Assembly: GCA_024229115.1 (NCBI GenBank)
Contig: JAAEST010000020.1
Location: 36,956 to 100,955, forward strand
Length of the DNA stretch: 64,000 nt
Direction: 5' to 3'
From: Oligoflexia bacterium
GTDB taxonomy: Bacteria > Bdellovibrionota > Bacteriovoracia > Bacteriovoracales > Bacteriovoracaceae
Shown here: positions 17,462 to 26,065 of the stretch, in pieces
Layout of the letters: each line of letters begins with the position of its first letter
Numbering within the stretch: the first letter of the stretch is position 1
Made by a program: the position numbers and the translations under genes
Notes under the pieces: model-generated
Databases searched by the model: none
What the model was told of the DNA's origin: nothing
The model's input: the letters and a program-made list of their open reading frames with translations, nothing else

Positions 17462-18814
17462 TTATTTAATTGAAATGCGGAATTGAACTTTACTTCTATT
17501 CTTGATTAGGAATTCGTCATTAATTCCATCATATTGATCATGGACTTCATTCATATATTCTTCGGCCATTTCTTCCATTTCTTCCATTTCTTTCATATCT
17601 CCCGCTAGCATTGGGTCTCCAGATGCTGTAGGATCAAGTCCACCATCAATAGAGGCAGGAAAACGTCCTCCTTCGCTCTGGTCGACAATATTTCCATTCT
17701 CATCAATCATTTTGCCATCAGCGAGGACAAATTCCCCACTATTCACATCAAAGGCCCCCTGATCAGCGGTCATAATATATACTCCAGCATTTTCATCATA
17801 CATACTATTCTCTGAAGGATTGATATACATACCTGAACTCATATCAATGAGACCACCTGGTCTGATTCCCATTTCCTCAGGCTTCATATTACTTTCATTT
17901 CCAGAACCAAATGAGTCATAAGCCTTTTTTGATTCCATCATTTCTACTGTCGCTTTTGTGGCAATCTTGTTGGCCATTTGATCACCTAGAACATTCCCGA
18001 TCTCGGCTTTCATATCGACTTTTTGCTTTCCTAATAATTTTGCATCCATTCCTTTTGGAATCATACTTCTTACTTTCTTTTTCTCTTTCTTATCATTAGA
18101 ACTTGTCTTCTTTTGATCAATTGATTCTTTCATCATTGATTTTTCATCGGCCTTGAGCATTTCGAGCTGAGTTGGCGAAATCTTTACTGGAGGAGTTGGT
18201 AATTCTACATTTGGATTTGCTCCAGAGTATTCCCCTTCTCTTACAATAACGGCTTTATCACTGGAAAGAATATCATCTAACTTATCTTGAACACCTTTTC
18301 TCAAGCTATTTATTTCAACTCTTTCGGCAATATTATCAATTCTTGCCATGGCCACAGCACCTTCAAACGTTAGTAAGGAAGTTGTGTTACGTTCAGGGTT
18401 ATAGATGATTTGCATCTCTGTCCCTCTTACACCCATGGCCGCATTTTTTGTTTTAATAAAAAGTTTTGATTTCTTTTTATCGATATTCATATAGTTCTTA
18501 GAAACTTTAGCTCTTACTTTACCTTTAATAAGGTTAATAATTCCTGCATCATCTTTTGGAAATGTCTTAATCTGCATTTCAGACTTTGGACCTAAATTCA
18601 TTTGAGATTTATCGATAAAGAGAAACTTAACGAAGGACTTCTTTTCAGTTTTGATTTTTGATCCTTCAACAACCCAATCACCCTTCTTTAGAGTCTTTAC
18701 TTCTTTCTTATACTCAGACGTTACTTTTCCACGAATAATAACGACCTTAGCCACATTCTTAGCATGGCTAAGAATACAGAAAATAGAAAATAGTAGCGTG
18801 ATTAAAATCTTCAA
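17462..18814 (-). CDS. Secreted FecR-domain protein
   Basis: The protein has 450 residues. A signal peptide (1-18, ending SHA-K) precedes a FecR domain at about 20-150: VIIRGKVTSEY, KKGDWVVEGSKIKTEK, AAMGVRGTEMQI and TFEGAVAM follow the family pattern. The rest is low complexity, acidic and Met-rich (a run of MEEMEEMAEEYMNE near the C terminus), with a final KVQFRISIK strand. FecR domains are periplasmic or surface modules, and many lie beside TPR/beta-barrel partners, as here. The start codon is TTG with AAGGGAT upstream. No FecI-type sigma factor is adjacent, so it is unlikely to be a classical iron-signalling FecR. Confidence 0.8.
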   Translation of the reverse strand: MKILITLLFSIFCILSHAKNVAKVVIIRGKVTSEYKKEVKTLKKGDWVVEGSKIKTEKKSFVKFLFIDKSQMNLGPKSEMQIKTFPKDDAGIINLIKGKVRAKVSKNYMNIDKKKSKLFIKTKNAAMGVRGTEMQIIYNPERNTTSLLTFEGAVAMARIDNIAERVEINSLRKGVQDKLDDILSSDKAVIVREGEYSGANPNVELPTPPVKISPTQLEMLKADEKSMMKESIDQKKTSSNDKKEKKKVRSMIPKGMDAKLLGKQKVDMKAEIGNVLGDQMANKIATKATVEMMESKKAYDSFGSGNESNMKPEEMGIRPGGLIDMSSGMYINPSENSMYDENAGVYIMTADQGAFDVNSGEFVLADGKMIDENGNIVDQSEGGRFPASIDGGLDPTASGDPMLAGDMKEMEEMEEMAEEYMNEVHDQYDGINDEFLIKNRSKVQFRISIK

Positions 18815-18838
18815 AATATCCCTTTTGAAAGCGTCTCT

Positions 18839-18866
18839 CTTATGCTTTTCGGTTTATTTCTATCAA
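18839..18866 (-). promoter_or_regulatory. Possible promoter of the FecR-TPR operon
   Basis: On the minus strand, TTGATA (18861-18866) is followed by a 16-bp spacer and CATAAG (18839-18844). The result would be a short leader carrying the AAGGGAT ribosome binding site of the FecR gene. Confidence 0.35.
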
Positions 18867-18988
18867 TTTTAAGACTTTAGCTAACCTTCCCCTATTTCAA
18901 TGTATTTTCAATATGTTAAGATATTAACAAAGGGGTAAATCGCCCGAGAAACTGGCCAAACTTATGAAGAATTTTAGATAATTTTAGT

Positions 18989-19726
18989 ATGCAATTGAAA
19001 AGAGGTATTACCCTAATTTTTCCTACTCTCGATGAATCTCAGAATCCATTTATAAAAGAGTCGTTGGATAATCTGGAGATATTCAAAGAACAAAATCAAG
19101 ACTTTCCTCTAGAGCTTATTTTCTCTACTGGTAATGAACAAATTAACTTCTCAATTCCGGAAAATTTAAAAAATCAAACAGAGATTATTAAGTCACATAA
19201 AGACTCTCGCTCTATTCGATTAAAAGATGGTTTTTATAATGCTCGTACCGATATTGTTATTCTCCATCATCCTCGAAGTGTTATTGATCTTCATTGCTTA
19301 AATTATCTTCTCTCGTTAAAGGACATTAGTTGGGGTGGTCTTACCCATCAGTTTGATTGGTCCACACCTCTTTTAAAATTCACTTCTTGGTATTCTAATG
19401 AAGTTCGATTAAAGCTAAGAAACATTATCTATCTTGATCACTGTTTTGTTATTAATAAATCTAAGATTAAGGAGAATTTTTTCCCACCTGATGAAATCTT
19501 TGAAGACACTATTATTAGTCAAAATCTTTTTGAACAACTAGGAGTACCTAGCCTTTATCCGTATGCCTCTAGGACTTCCAGTATCCGTTTCCAAAAAAAC
19601 GGTCTATGGTTTCAATCAGTCCTTAATCAATTTTTAAAAGTTGCTTTTATGATTGGCCTTTCTCACAAAACGATGAATAAGATTTATGAGAAAGGCCTAG
19701 AATTAAACTCGAAGTTTAAAATGTAA
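18989..19726 (+). CDS. Family 2-like glycosyltransferase
   Basis: The protein has 245 residues and no membrane segment. Its outline is that of a GT-A family 2 enzyme: ITLIFPTLDESQNPFI opens the nucleotide-sugar domain. A region around HPRSVIDLHCLNYLLS takes the place of the usual DxD strand, without a canonical DxD. DEIFEDTIISQ resembles the downstream ED acceptor-site motif. The missing DxD lowers confidence in catalytic competence. The ATG has GATAAT exactly 6 nt before it and no Shine-Dalgarno, fitting a leaderless transcript. One base separates the stop from the convergent PspC gene. Confidence 0.65.
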   Translation: MQLKRGITLIFPTLDESQNPFIKESLDNLEIFKEQNQDFPLELIFSTGNEQINFSIPENLKNQTEIIKSHKDSRSIRLKDGFYNARTDIVILHHPRSVIDLHCLNYLLSLKDISWGGLTHQFDWSTPLLKFTSWYSNEVRLKLRNIIYLDHCFVINKSKIKENFFPPDEIFEDTIISQNLFEQLGVPSLYPYASRTSSIRFQKNGLWFQSVLNQFLKVAFMIGLSHKTMNKIYEKGLELNSKFKM

Positions 19727-19727
19727 A

Positions 19728-20153
19728 TTAAGAATAATAAACTTTGTAAACGTCGTTTTCGTTATTATTTGGTTCAGGTAAGAATAACCAACCTGCAATA
19801 TAAATCAAAAAGATTAATCCAAAAGATAATAAGAAACCTGCAAAGAAAATGACTCTCACTAATCCTAAGTCCCAACCATTTTTCCATGCAATCTTGTGAC
19901 AGACACCTAATACTTTTGGACGGTCATAAGAACGGTACTCACTTCTCAACGGTAGTAACCAACCTAAAAGAAAATAGAATAAGATCCCTGATCCAAAAAG
20001 AAAAACAGATAAAAACCAAATTACTCTAAATACTGCGACATCAATTCCAGTTCCTTCACTTAAACCTTGAAAGACACCTAGAAACCAACCTTTATCAGAT
20101 CTAGCCCAAACAGGATTTTTCTTAACTACAACTACATCATTTGCGGAATTCAT
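19728..20153 (-). CDS. Membrane protein with two tandem PspC-like domains
   Basis: The protein has 141 residues from the ATG at 20153, which has AAAGGAGA 6 nt upstream; earlier in-frame ATGs lack a ribosome binding site. Two PspC-type units are visible, each a short cytosolic start followed by a hydrophobic helix ending in Gly-Trp-Leu-x-Leu-Pro: WFLGVFQGLSEGTGIDVAVF... to GWLLPL, and VLGVCHKIAWKNGWDLGLVR... to GWLFLP. PspC proteins help sense and answer inner-membrane stress. A single-domain form is usual, so the duplication is notable. The gene diverges from the ribbon-helix-helix gene across a repeated operator and is probably controlled by it. Confidence 0.8.
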   Translation of the reverse strand: MNSANDVVVVKKNPVWARSDKGWFLGVFQGLSEGTGIDVAVFRVIWFLSVFLFGSGILFYFLLGWLLPLRSEYRSYDRPKVLGVCHKIAWKNGWDLGLVRVIFFAGFLLSFGLIFLIYIAGWLFLPEPNNNENDVYKVYYS

Positions 20154-20170
20154 ATTTCTCCTTTGCGAAT

Positions 20171-20220
20171 TCATACACATTAGTACATACTAGTGCATAC
20201 TCATATACAATAGGATATAT
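20171..20220. promoter_or_regulatory. Five 10-bp tandem repeats, likely operator for the RHH regulator
   Basis: Five consecutive 10-mers fill the gap between the PspC gene and the RHH gene: TCATACACAT, TAGTACATAC, TAGTGCATAC, TCATATACAA and TAGGATATAT. Units two and three differ at one base. A 10-bp period puts each unit on the same face of the helix, the arrangement used by cooperatively binding RHH dimers. The array overlaps the AGGA ribosome binding site of the RHH gene. Confidence 0.6.
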
Positions 20221-20222
20221 TT

Positions 20223-20519
20223 ATGAATAATCAAGAACTTAAGCGCATTAGTGTCCTCGTTAGAGAGGATCAATACAAAATCCTCTCTAAAAAGAACGTG
20301 AATATTAGCGGACTCATTAGAGACCTCATTGATGATCATCTCAGTGAGAGTAAGGTTACTTTGGCCGTAACAGATGAAACTGTTGAGCTCTACAATACAA
20401 TCATCAGTGGAACAGGTGCTGATGATTCTCAGCTAGAAAAATATTTTAGAAAAAGTCTCAAGCAATTGTTGAATGAAAGAATCGAGTTTATGAAAGAACT
20501 ATCAACAAAAATTGATTAA
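20223..20519 (+). CDS. Small ribbon-helix-helix-type DNA-binding protein
   Basis: The protein has 98 residues. The N terminus (LKRISVLVREDQYKIL, then NISGLIRDLIDDHL) has the pattern of a ribbon-helix-helix fold: a short beta strand, an amphipathic helix, a turn with N-I-S-G, and a second helix. Residues 50-98 form a helical tail (QLEKYFRKSLKQLL). RHH proteins bind DNA as dimers by inserting the strand pair into the major groove. The tandem operator immediately upstream suggests autoregulation and co-control of the divergent PspC gene. No toxin gene follows, so an antitoxin role is unlikely. Confidence 0.65.
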   Translation: MNNQELKRISVLVREDQYKILSKKNVNISGLIRDLIDDHLSESKVTLAVTDETVELYNTIISGTGADDSQLEKYFRKSLKQLLNERIEFMKELSTKID

Positions 20520-20560
20520 GTTTTTCTTTATTTTTTTTCGTCTTGCTCTAAACTAAGAGG

Positions 20561-20932
20561 ATGAAAAAAATACTAATCGTTGATGATGAAGCGAACGTTC
20601 TAGAAGCCTATCAAGAGTTTCTTGCACAAGATCCATTTGAAGTTAAATGTGTTCAAGATACAAGCTCTGCTCTTTATGAACTAGACCGTGAAGACTACTC
20701 TCTTCTTATCTCTGACATTCTAATAGATGAAGAAAATGGTATCGATCTTATTGAAGAAGTTAGAGAAAAGTATCCTCATATAAAAATCTTAGCTGTTAGC
20801 GGTGGGGGTGATGCTGGTAAATTTCTAGCCGGTATGGCCCTGGAAAAAGCCGTTGAACTTGGAGCCGATAAAGGTTTGATTAAACCTTTTGAGGAAGAAA
20901 AGTTTCGATCATTAGTGAAACGCCTGATTTAG
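20561..20932 (+). CDS. Single-domain response regulator (CheY-like)
   Basis: The protein has 123 residues, a stand-alone receiver domain with no output module. The acidic pocket is ILIVDDE (Asp8, Asp9), the phosphorylation site is Asp52 in LLISDILID, and AVSGGG and LIKPF carry the conserved Ser and Lys. It would pass phosphate or bind a partner rather than DNA. No histidine kinase is adjacent; the nearest is at 38.3-39.6 kb. The ATG has TAAACT 6 nt upstream, followed by AAGAGG, so both a leaderless and a short-leader start are possible. Confidence 0.92.
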   Translation: MKKILIVDDEANVLEAYQEFLAQDPFEVKCVQDTSSALYELDREDYSLLISDILIDEENGIDLIEEVREKYPHIKILAVSGGGDAGKFLAGMALEKAVELGADKGLIKPFEEEKFRSLVKRLI

Positions 20933-20969
20933 ATTTCTCAGTTCTTTTAATTTTTGATATATTTATTTG

Positions 20970-21938
20970 ATGCGTATTGTTTTTCAACATGACTCAGTAC
21001 TTCCTGTCGCAAAGTATGGTGGTATTGAAAGGATGATTTTTTGGCACATGAAGGAGCTTGTTAAGCAAGGTCATGAAGCTGTTCTTATTGGTCATCCAGA
21101 GTCGGATGTGGAACGTTTTGGAATTAAGCTCATCCCTCAAAAGTCTCAAGAATGGTGGAAACAGATTCCAGAAGGGACTGACGGAATCCAGCTTTTTTAT
21201 AACTTCGCTCCCCCTGTGGACATTCCTTTAATTTTAAATATTGGGGGAAATGGTAAGAAAGGAGAGAAGTTTCATCGCAATACTGTTTTTGTCTCAGGTA
21301 AACATGCAAAAAATCACAATTCATCATCATTTATCTATAACGCGATAGACTTTGAGGAATATCCTTTTAGACCTAATGAAAAAAGAGAATGGCAAAATTT
21401 CATGTTTCTTGCCAAGGCAAGCTGGAAAGTTAAGAACTTAAAAGATTGCTTATGGGCCTGTAAAAAAAGCAAGAAGAACTTACTCATTTGTGGTGGGAAA
21501 AGTTATATGCCAAGCCGCTATGTAAAAAACTTCGGCATGGTTGATAATAATAAAAAATTAGAAGTTATGAGACAATCTAACGCTTTTCTTTTTCCCGTAA
21601 GATGGCATGAGCCATTTGGAATTGCTGTAATAGAAGCAATGTCCCAAGGCTTACCGGCATTTACTTCTTCATTCGGAAGCCTTCCCGAACTTATCGAGCG
21701 TGATGATCTTGGCCGAGTGCTCAAAAACAAAGACGATTTACTTACAGTCGTTTCACAAAGCCCTAGGGAGTATAATCCTGAAGTTATTCGCAAATATGTT
21801 GAAGAAAAGTTCTGTATCTCTAAGTTTTCTCAAAGCTTTATTGAACTTTTCAAAAAAGTAGGTGCTGGAGAATACCTCAATGAGGTTGAGCCTGAATGGT
21901 CTTTGGAAAACGAAGCTCAATTTCTATTAGATTTCTAA
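20970..21938 (+). CDS. Family 4-like glycosyltransferase
   Basis: The protein has 322 residues. The N-terminal domain shows KYGGIERMIFWHMKELVKQG, typical of GT4 enzymes. The C-terminal domain has the nucleotide-sugar motif EPFGIAVIEAMSQGLPAF (Glu-x7-Glu). The donor and acceptor are unknown; it is cytosolic or peripheral. The reading frame is open one codon earlier (TTG), but ATG 20970 has a TATATT exactly 6 nt before it and no Shine-Dalgarno, so a leaderless start is chosen. No other polysaccharide genes are adjacent apart from the GT2-like gene 1.2 kb upstream. Confidence 0.85.
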   Translation: MRIVFQHDSVLPVAKYGGIERMIFWHMKELVKQGHEAVLIGHPESDVERFGIKLIPQKSQEWWKQIPEGTDGIQLFYNFAPPVDIPLILNIGGNGKKGEKFHRNTVFVSGKHAKNHNSSSFIYNAIDFEEYPFRPNEKREWQNFMFLAKASWKVKNLKDCLWACKKSKKNLLICGGKSYMPSRYVKNFGMVDNNKKLEVMRQSNAFLFPVRWHEPFGIAVIEAMSQGLPAFTSSFGSLPELIERDDLGRVLKNKDDLLTVVSQSPREYNPEVIRKYVEEKFCISKFSQSFIELFKKVGAGEYLNEVEPEWSLENEAQFLLDF

Positions 21939-22033
21939 CAAAAGCCTGACACTACAATCTAACTTTAAACAACACTCTATTGATTATCTTGGTATTTTTT
22001 TTAAAATATATATAAATATACTCAAGGATGATT

Positions 22034-23197
22034 ATGAACCTTTTAAAGATTATAGCTTTGCTAACATGCATTGTTGTAAGTTCTCATGCAAGAGAATTTC
22101 TAATAAAGCCCTATCCCCTTATTAATGAAAATGGGGAAATACTTATTAACTTTAAGTTAAAAGAAGACGCAGTTCTTAGTATTGCCAATTCGAACAAAGA
22201 ATCTCTTGTCGCCGAATACAAAGAATATAAGAAAGAGTCTTTGCATAAAATAAATATTGGTTCATTGAATTGCTTATTTCCTAAAAGAATAGAGATTACA
22301 GAAAAACTTTCTCGTACAATTGTTTATCAAGCAACACTTCCTGAGAGTTTATGTCGTAAGTACGATACAGAAAGATTAACTTCAGAGAGCAAGAGATATG
22401 TTTTCGGTTTTATGTCAGATACTCAAGAATACAAAGAAAGACATAATTCAGTAGCGAAAGTTATCAAAGATCTTCAGACTCAAATGAGTTTTGATTTTAT
22501 CTTGAATGCAGGTGACGTTGTTCAAGATGGAGATGTTGAACAACAGTGGATAGATTTCTTTGATATTAGCGCAACCTATCTTCACGATACTCCAATTATT
22601 GCAGCAATTGGAAATCATGACTATCGTGGTTCAAAAGGAGCGAAATTACCTCCTCTTTTTAAGAAATATCTTCGTTGGGAAAATGCTGAAAAGTATGGAA
22701 ACTTTGCTCTTAACTTAGGCGAATTAAAAATTCTTGTTTTTAATTCAAACTTTTTTAGACTTGATAAGAAAGAAGAAAAAGACATGCTCATTTGGTTTAA
22801 CTACCACTTAAGAGAGTCAAAGAAGAATGACCAACCAGTTATTTTACTCACACACTTTCCTATTTTTAGCAGTTCAATAAATAAATTTACCAGTATGTCT
22901 GTTCAAAAACTAAGAAGAAAGATTGTTCCTATTATCGAAAAGTATAATGTGAAAATAGTTCTCAGTGGTCATACTCACATGTATGAAAGAAGCTTAAAAA
23001 AGAATTCTCATTATATTGTCGCTGGTCCAGCTGGGGGAAGAGTGAACTCTCCGACCTGGAAGAATAAGTATTCTGTTTATCTTAATGAAGAGGTTTTAAC
23101 TTTTTCTGTCATGACTGTTGAAAACGGAGTTTTTGAAATGAAGACTTACGATGAGAACTCAAAAGTTATTGACCAACTCAAAGTAAGTCTTCGTTAA
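22034..23197 (+). CDS. Secreted calcineurin-like metallophosphoesterase
   Basis: The protein has 387 residues. A signal peptide (about 1-17, ending SHA-R) is followed by a beta-strand domain to about residue 115 and then a metallophosphoesterase domain. Metal motifs are FMSDTQ (with Gln where the usual DxH has His), NAGDVVQDG, IGNHDY, LLTHFP and SGHTHMYER. The layout with an N-terminal beta domain and HxHxYER resembles purple acid phosphatases, acting on phosphate esters in the periplasm. AAGGA lies 6 nt before the second ATG (22034); the first (22028) is too close to it. The stop is 3 bp from the stop of the convergent fliA. Confidence 0.87.
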   Translation: MNLLKIIALLTCIVVSSHAREFLIKPYPLINENGEILINFKLKEDAVLSIANSNKESLVAEYKEYKKESLHKINIGSLNCLFPKRIEITEKLSRTIVYQATLPESLCRKYDTERLTSESKRYVFGFMSDTQEYKERHNSVAKVIKDLQTQMSFDFILNAGDVVQDGDVEQQWIDFFDISATYLHDTPIIAAIGNHDYRGSKGAKLPPLFKKYLRWENAEKYGNFALNLGELKILVFNSNFFRLDKKEEKDMLIWFNYHLRESKKNDQPVILLTHFPIFSSSINKFTSMSVQKLRRKIVPIIEKYNVKIVLSGHTHMYERSLKKNSHYIVAGPAGGRVNSPTWKNKYSVYLNEEVLTFSVMTVENGVFEMKTYDENSKVIDQLKVSLR

Positions 23198-23200
23198 TTA

Positions 23201-23944
23201 TTAAGCTACGTATAATTCACTATTCTCTACTTTTTCTTTTAATCTCTTAACTCCATGACCATGAAGTTGAGAGATTCTACTTTCTGTAAGTTGAAGCTCT
23301 CTTGAGATCTCCTTCATTGTTTTATTATCATAGTAGTAAAGCCAAAGAAGACGTCCTTCTCTTTCAGGAAGAGTATGAACAGTATTTTCTACAAACTTTC
23401 TAAGATTTCTTTCCATAATTAATTCACTAGGATTAGATCTCTTACTCACATCTTGAAGATGAATTCTATTCGTACAGTTTACATTCTCATCAATACTAAC
23501 TGTACGAATATTGGCCGTTGTTTGCTCTAAATCAAAGTAATCATTCATCTCAACACCTAACTTCTTCGAAACTTCTGATGCTGTCGCTTGTCGCCCTAGC
23601 TGCGCTCTTAACTCTTGTTGTGCTTTGGCCAACTCTTTCATCTTGTCACGCTGATTTCTCGATGCCCAATCTTGTGATCTTAATTCATCAATAATTTGTC
23701 CCTTAATCCTGTACTCTGCATAAGTCTTAAACTTAATACCTTTTTCAGGATCAAACTTTTCAATAGCATCCATCAACCCAATCACTCCACATGAAACTAA
23801 ATCATCTAACTCAAAATTCGCTGGTAGCGTTTTAAAAATCTTCTTCGCAATAATCTCAACAATTGGCATGTAACTCATAATGAATTCATCTCTACTTTTT
23901 CCGTTTCTCGCTGCTGGTTTAAATTGAATAATCTTTGCGCTCAT
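23201..23944 (-). CDS. fliA: RNA polymerase sigma factor of the FliA/WhiG (sigma-28) type
   Basis: The protein has 247 residues. Region 2 (ELDDLVSCGVIGLMDAIEKF, FKTYAEYRIKGQIIDELRSQ), region 3 (ASEVSKKLGVE) and region 4 (LPEREGRLLWLYYYDNKTMK, then the helix-turn-helix ISRELQLTESRISQLH) are complete. The pattern is that of the flagellar/motility sigma-28 group. It would direct transcription of late flagellar genes, none of which lie in this window. AAGGA lies about 4 nt before the ATG at 23944; two earlier in-frame Met codons add residues not typical of the family. No anti-sigma FlgM gene is adjacent. Confidence 0.92.
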   Translation of the reverse strand: MSAKIIQFKPAARNGKSRDEFIMSYMPIVEIIAKKIFKTLPANFELDDLVSCGVIGLMDAIEKFDPEKGIKFKTYAEYRIKGQIIDELRSQDWASRNQRDKMKELAKAQQELRAQLGRQATASEVSKKLGVEMNDYFDLEQTTANIRTVSIDENVNCTNRIHLQDVSKRSNPSELIMERNLRKFVENTVHTLPEREGRLLWLYYYDNKTMKEISRELQLTESRISQLHGHGVKRLKEKVENSELYVA

Positions 23945-24139
23945 CGTCCTTCTTCCTTTCTCTCTCAATCTGTCGGGTTGAACTTATAAATTGATTATGG
24001 AGGAAAACCTGTCGAGAATTTTGACTACAATCTATTTCCAGCAAGTTAGAAAGAAATTGTCTATAATTTAAACAAAGAAGGTGCCTCCATTTGATGGCAA
24101 CTTTTTGGCACATCATTTGATTTATGCGAATATACGTAG

Positions 24140-24520
24140 ATGATAGAAAAGATACTCTCTTTAAAGAACTTCTTGTGGATTATTGCTGTCAGTATACTTC
24201 TTGGAGTCTTATTGGTTGATGACAATACTCAATACACAGAAGCCGTTAATAAAGCTTCATTCAAAGACTGCCAGTTAATCAATGCCTCCTTTGTTCGAAA
24301 TAACTGTTTAGAAGATATTAAATATAATCGTGATAAAGATTGCAGACGCATTGAAGTAGTTCAACATAGACTTAAGCAATGTTTAAAAACAAGTAGCGAA
24401 CTCTATCAGAAGAATATAAAAATAAGTCAGGAGAACTTCTCCTTCATCTATATATGGATTTTTTTAGGTGTTTCCCTTATCACCTACTTTACTCATATAA
24501 GGGATACGTCGAGGTATTAA
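24140..24520 (+). CDS. Hypothetical two-helix membrane protein
   Basis: The protein has 126 residues with two membrane helices (about 10-27 and 103-120). The charged loop of about 75 residues contains four Cys (KDCQLINASF, NNCLEDI, DKDCRRIE, KQCLKTS), which could form disulfides if periplasmic. I do not recognise a family. The next gene, astE, begins right after the stop codon, so the two are one transcription unit. There is no Shine-Dalgarno; GAATAT lies 6 nt before the ATG. Confidence 0.65.
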   Translation: MIEKILSLKNFLWIIAVSILLGVLLVDDNTQYTEAVNKASFKDCQLINASFVRNNCLEDIKYNRDKDCRRIEVVQHRLKQCLKTSSELYQKNIKISQENFSFIYIWIFLGVSLITYFTHIRDTSRY

Positions 24521-25528
24521 ATGAAGAGTATCAAAGAAAAAGGAATCCTCAACTATCTTCTAAATAACTCTTTTGAAGCTGATCAAGTTCTTAATGAACT
24601 TACAGAATTTAAGACATTTACCGTCAAAACACTCTATCCAGGCATCTTTGAAATTAATCCAAAGACACAAGGTGATTGCCTGCTCGAAAGCTACGCTTTC
24701 TCGTGCGGAATCCATGGGAATGAAACAGCTCCGATAGAGATCGTCAGTGATATTCTCGATGATATATTCAATGAAAGAATGGAAGTGAAAAGCCGAATGC
24801 TGTTTATCTACGGAAATATTGAAGCTATGAAAGAGAGTAAAAGAGAGCTCTACTTCAATATGAATCGAATGTTCTCAGGCAATCATCAGACTCTTGATGA
24901 GAAAGAATGGGAGACAAAGAGATCTGTAGTAATTGAAAATGTTTTAAAAGACTTCTTTCAAAATCAAGGAACTGGTTGGCACTTTGATCTTCATACGGCC
25001 ATCAGAAAAAGCATGATTAAAAGATTTGCAGTCGCCCCAATGAAAGGGACAGACTACAGTAACGAAGAGAAAAATGTTCTTAAAAATTTTGGGATTGAGG
25101 CCGTACTCTATATGCAGTCGAAGGCCACAACACTTAGCTACTACTCAGTTAATGAATGTCAGGCCAATGCCTTTACTCTAGAATTAGGAAAGGTAGAAAA
25201 GTTTGGAAATAATAAGAGAGAAGATTTTAAGAGAGCTGAAGAAGCGATTCGAAAAATTGTCTGTGGGAATTTTAAAGAACTCTTTCGAGATGAATCCAGT
25301 GAGTTAAAAGAGTTCGTGGTTAAAAATGAACTCCTGAAAGATCATGATCAATATCAGCTATTAATTGAAAACAATACCCCGAACTTCACTTCCTACCCTA
25401 AGGGGAGTGTTATTCATAAAAGTCCTTTAGGTGATTACCTTACAACGGGTGAGGAGTTTATAGTCTTTCCAAATCAGAATGTTCCAGTGGGTCAACGCAC
25501 TGGTCTGATGCTTCAATTAAAAGTTTGA
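24521..25528 (+). CDS. astE: Succinylglutamate desuccinylase
   Basis: The protein has 335 residues, the usual AstE length. Zinc ligands and catalytic residues are SCGIHGNETAP (His65, Glu68), WHFDLHTAI (His158) and FTLELGKVEKFG (Glu221), all in AstE-like contexts. YGNIEAMKESKREL and FNMNRMF are further family segments. AstE releases succinate and glutamate in the arginine succinyltransferase pathway. No astA, astB, astC or astD gene is present in the window, so the pathway assignment rests on this protein alone. GAGG precedes the ATG, which directly follows the upstream stop. Confidence 0.87.
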   Translation: MKSIKEKGILNYLLNNSFEADQVLNELTEFKTFTVKTLYPGIFEINPKTQGDCLLESYAFSCGIHGNETAPIEIVSDILDDIFNERMEVKSRMLFIYGNIEAMKESKRELYFNMNRMFSGNHQTLDEKEWETKRSVVIENVLKDFFQNQGTGWHFDLHTAIRKSMIKRFAVAPMKGTDYSNEEKNVLKNFGIEAVLYMQSKATTLSYYSVNECQANAFTLELGKVEKFGNNKREDFKRAEEAIRKIVCGNFKELFRDESSELKEFVVKNELLKDHDQYQLLIENNTPNFTSYPKGSVIHKSPLGDYLTTGEEFIVFPNQNVPVGQRTGLMLQLKV

Positions 25529-25582
25529 CTTATCAAACTTTTAGTTTCATATATTAGATATAACAATCACAAGGACTAATAT

Positions 25583-26065
25583 ATGAAATACCTACTTCTT
25601 TTAACAATGCTTGCAACTCTTGGATGTGCTTCTCATAAGAAGTCAGTAGACGCAGATATTAACAACTATCGTGACCTCGCTGAAAAGATTGTAAGCTATG
25701 CCAAGACAAAGAATCCTGATCATAAAGTTTTAAGAAAAGATGCGGATAAGCTCATCTCACTTGCGATGCCTATTCTCGATAAATTTGCAAAGATCAATCC
25801 TCAATGTAAGAGCTACTTAAAAGTAGTAAAGAAGAAAACTGCTGGAATGAAGAGATTAAACCTTGATCAAATTGAGCACAAGTTCCATGAAGGTCATGCT
25901 CTTCCTAAGGCAGCTGATAGATGTTCAAACGCAAAAGAGCTTGTAGTTCATCCAGCAACTGTTTATATCATTGGAAAATCAAAAGTTAATGCTGAAGGAC
26001 AAGAGCAAGTAGTCGATGAACTTGATGAAGTTCTTGCTCACTTAGATCTACTTTTAGAATACTAA
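25583..26065 (+). CDS. Small lipoprotein, function unknown
   Basis: The protein has 160 residues. MKYLLLLTMLATLGCAS is a clear lipoprotein signal with Cys15 as the lipidation site. The mature part is helical and Lys-rich, with two Cys (about residues 73 and 112: NPQCKSYL and DRCSNAKEL). No family was recognised. AAGGA lies about 8 nt before the ATG. The next gene on the other strand begins at the base after this stop codon, so the 3' ends abut. Confidence 0.75.
   Translation: MKYLLLLTMLATLGCASHKKSVDADINNYRDLAEKIVSYAKTKNPDHKVLRKDADKLISLAMPILDKFAKINPQCKSYLKVVKKKTAGMKRLNLDQIEHKFHEGHALPKAADRCSNAKELVVHPATVYIIGKSKVNAEGQEQVVDELDEVLAHLDLLLEY

Noticed and set aside
17462..18814. FecR gene as part of a FecIRA iron-uptake regulator
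   Set aside because: No FecI-type sigma factor or TonB receptor is adjacent, and the protein is secreted with no membrane anti-sigma part.
20223..20519. RHH gene as the antitoxin of a toxin-antitoxin pair
   Set aside because: The next gene is a CheY-like receiver and the divergent one a PspC protein; no toxin-like gene is present.
23945..24139. A sigma-28-type promoter upstream of fliA or the divergent gene
   Set aside because: No pair close to the TAAA / GCCGATAA consensus could be found at the right spacing.
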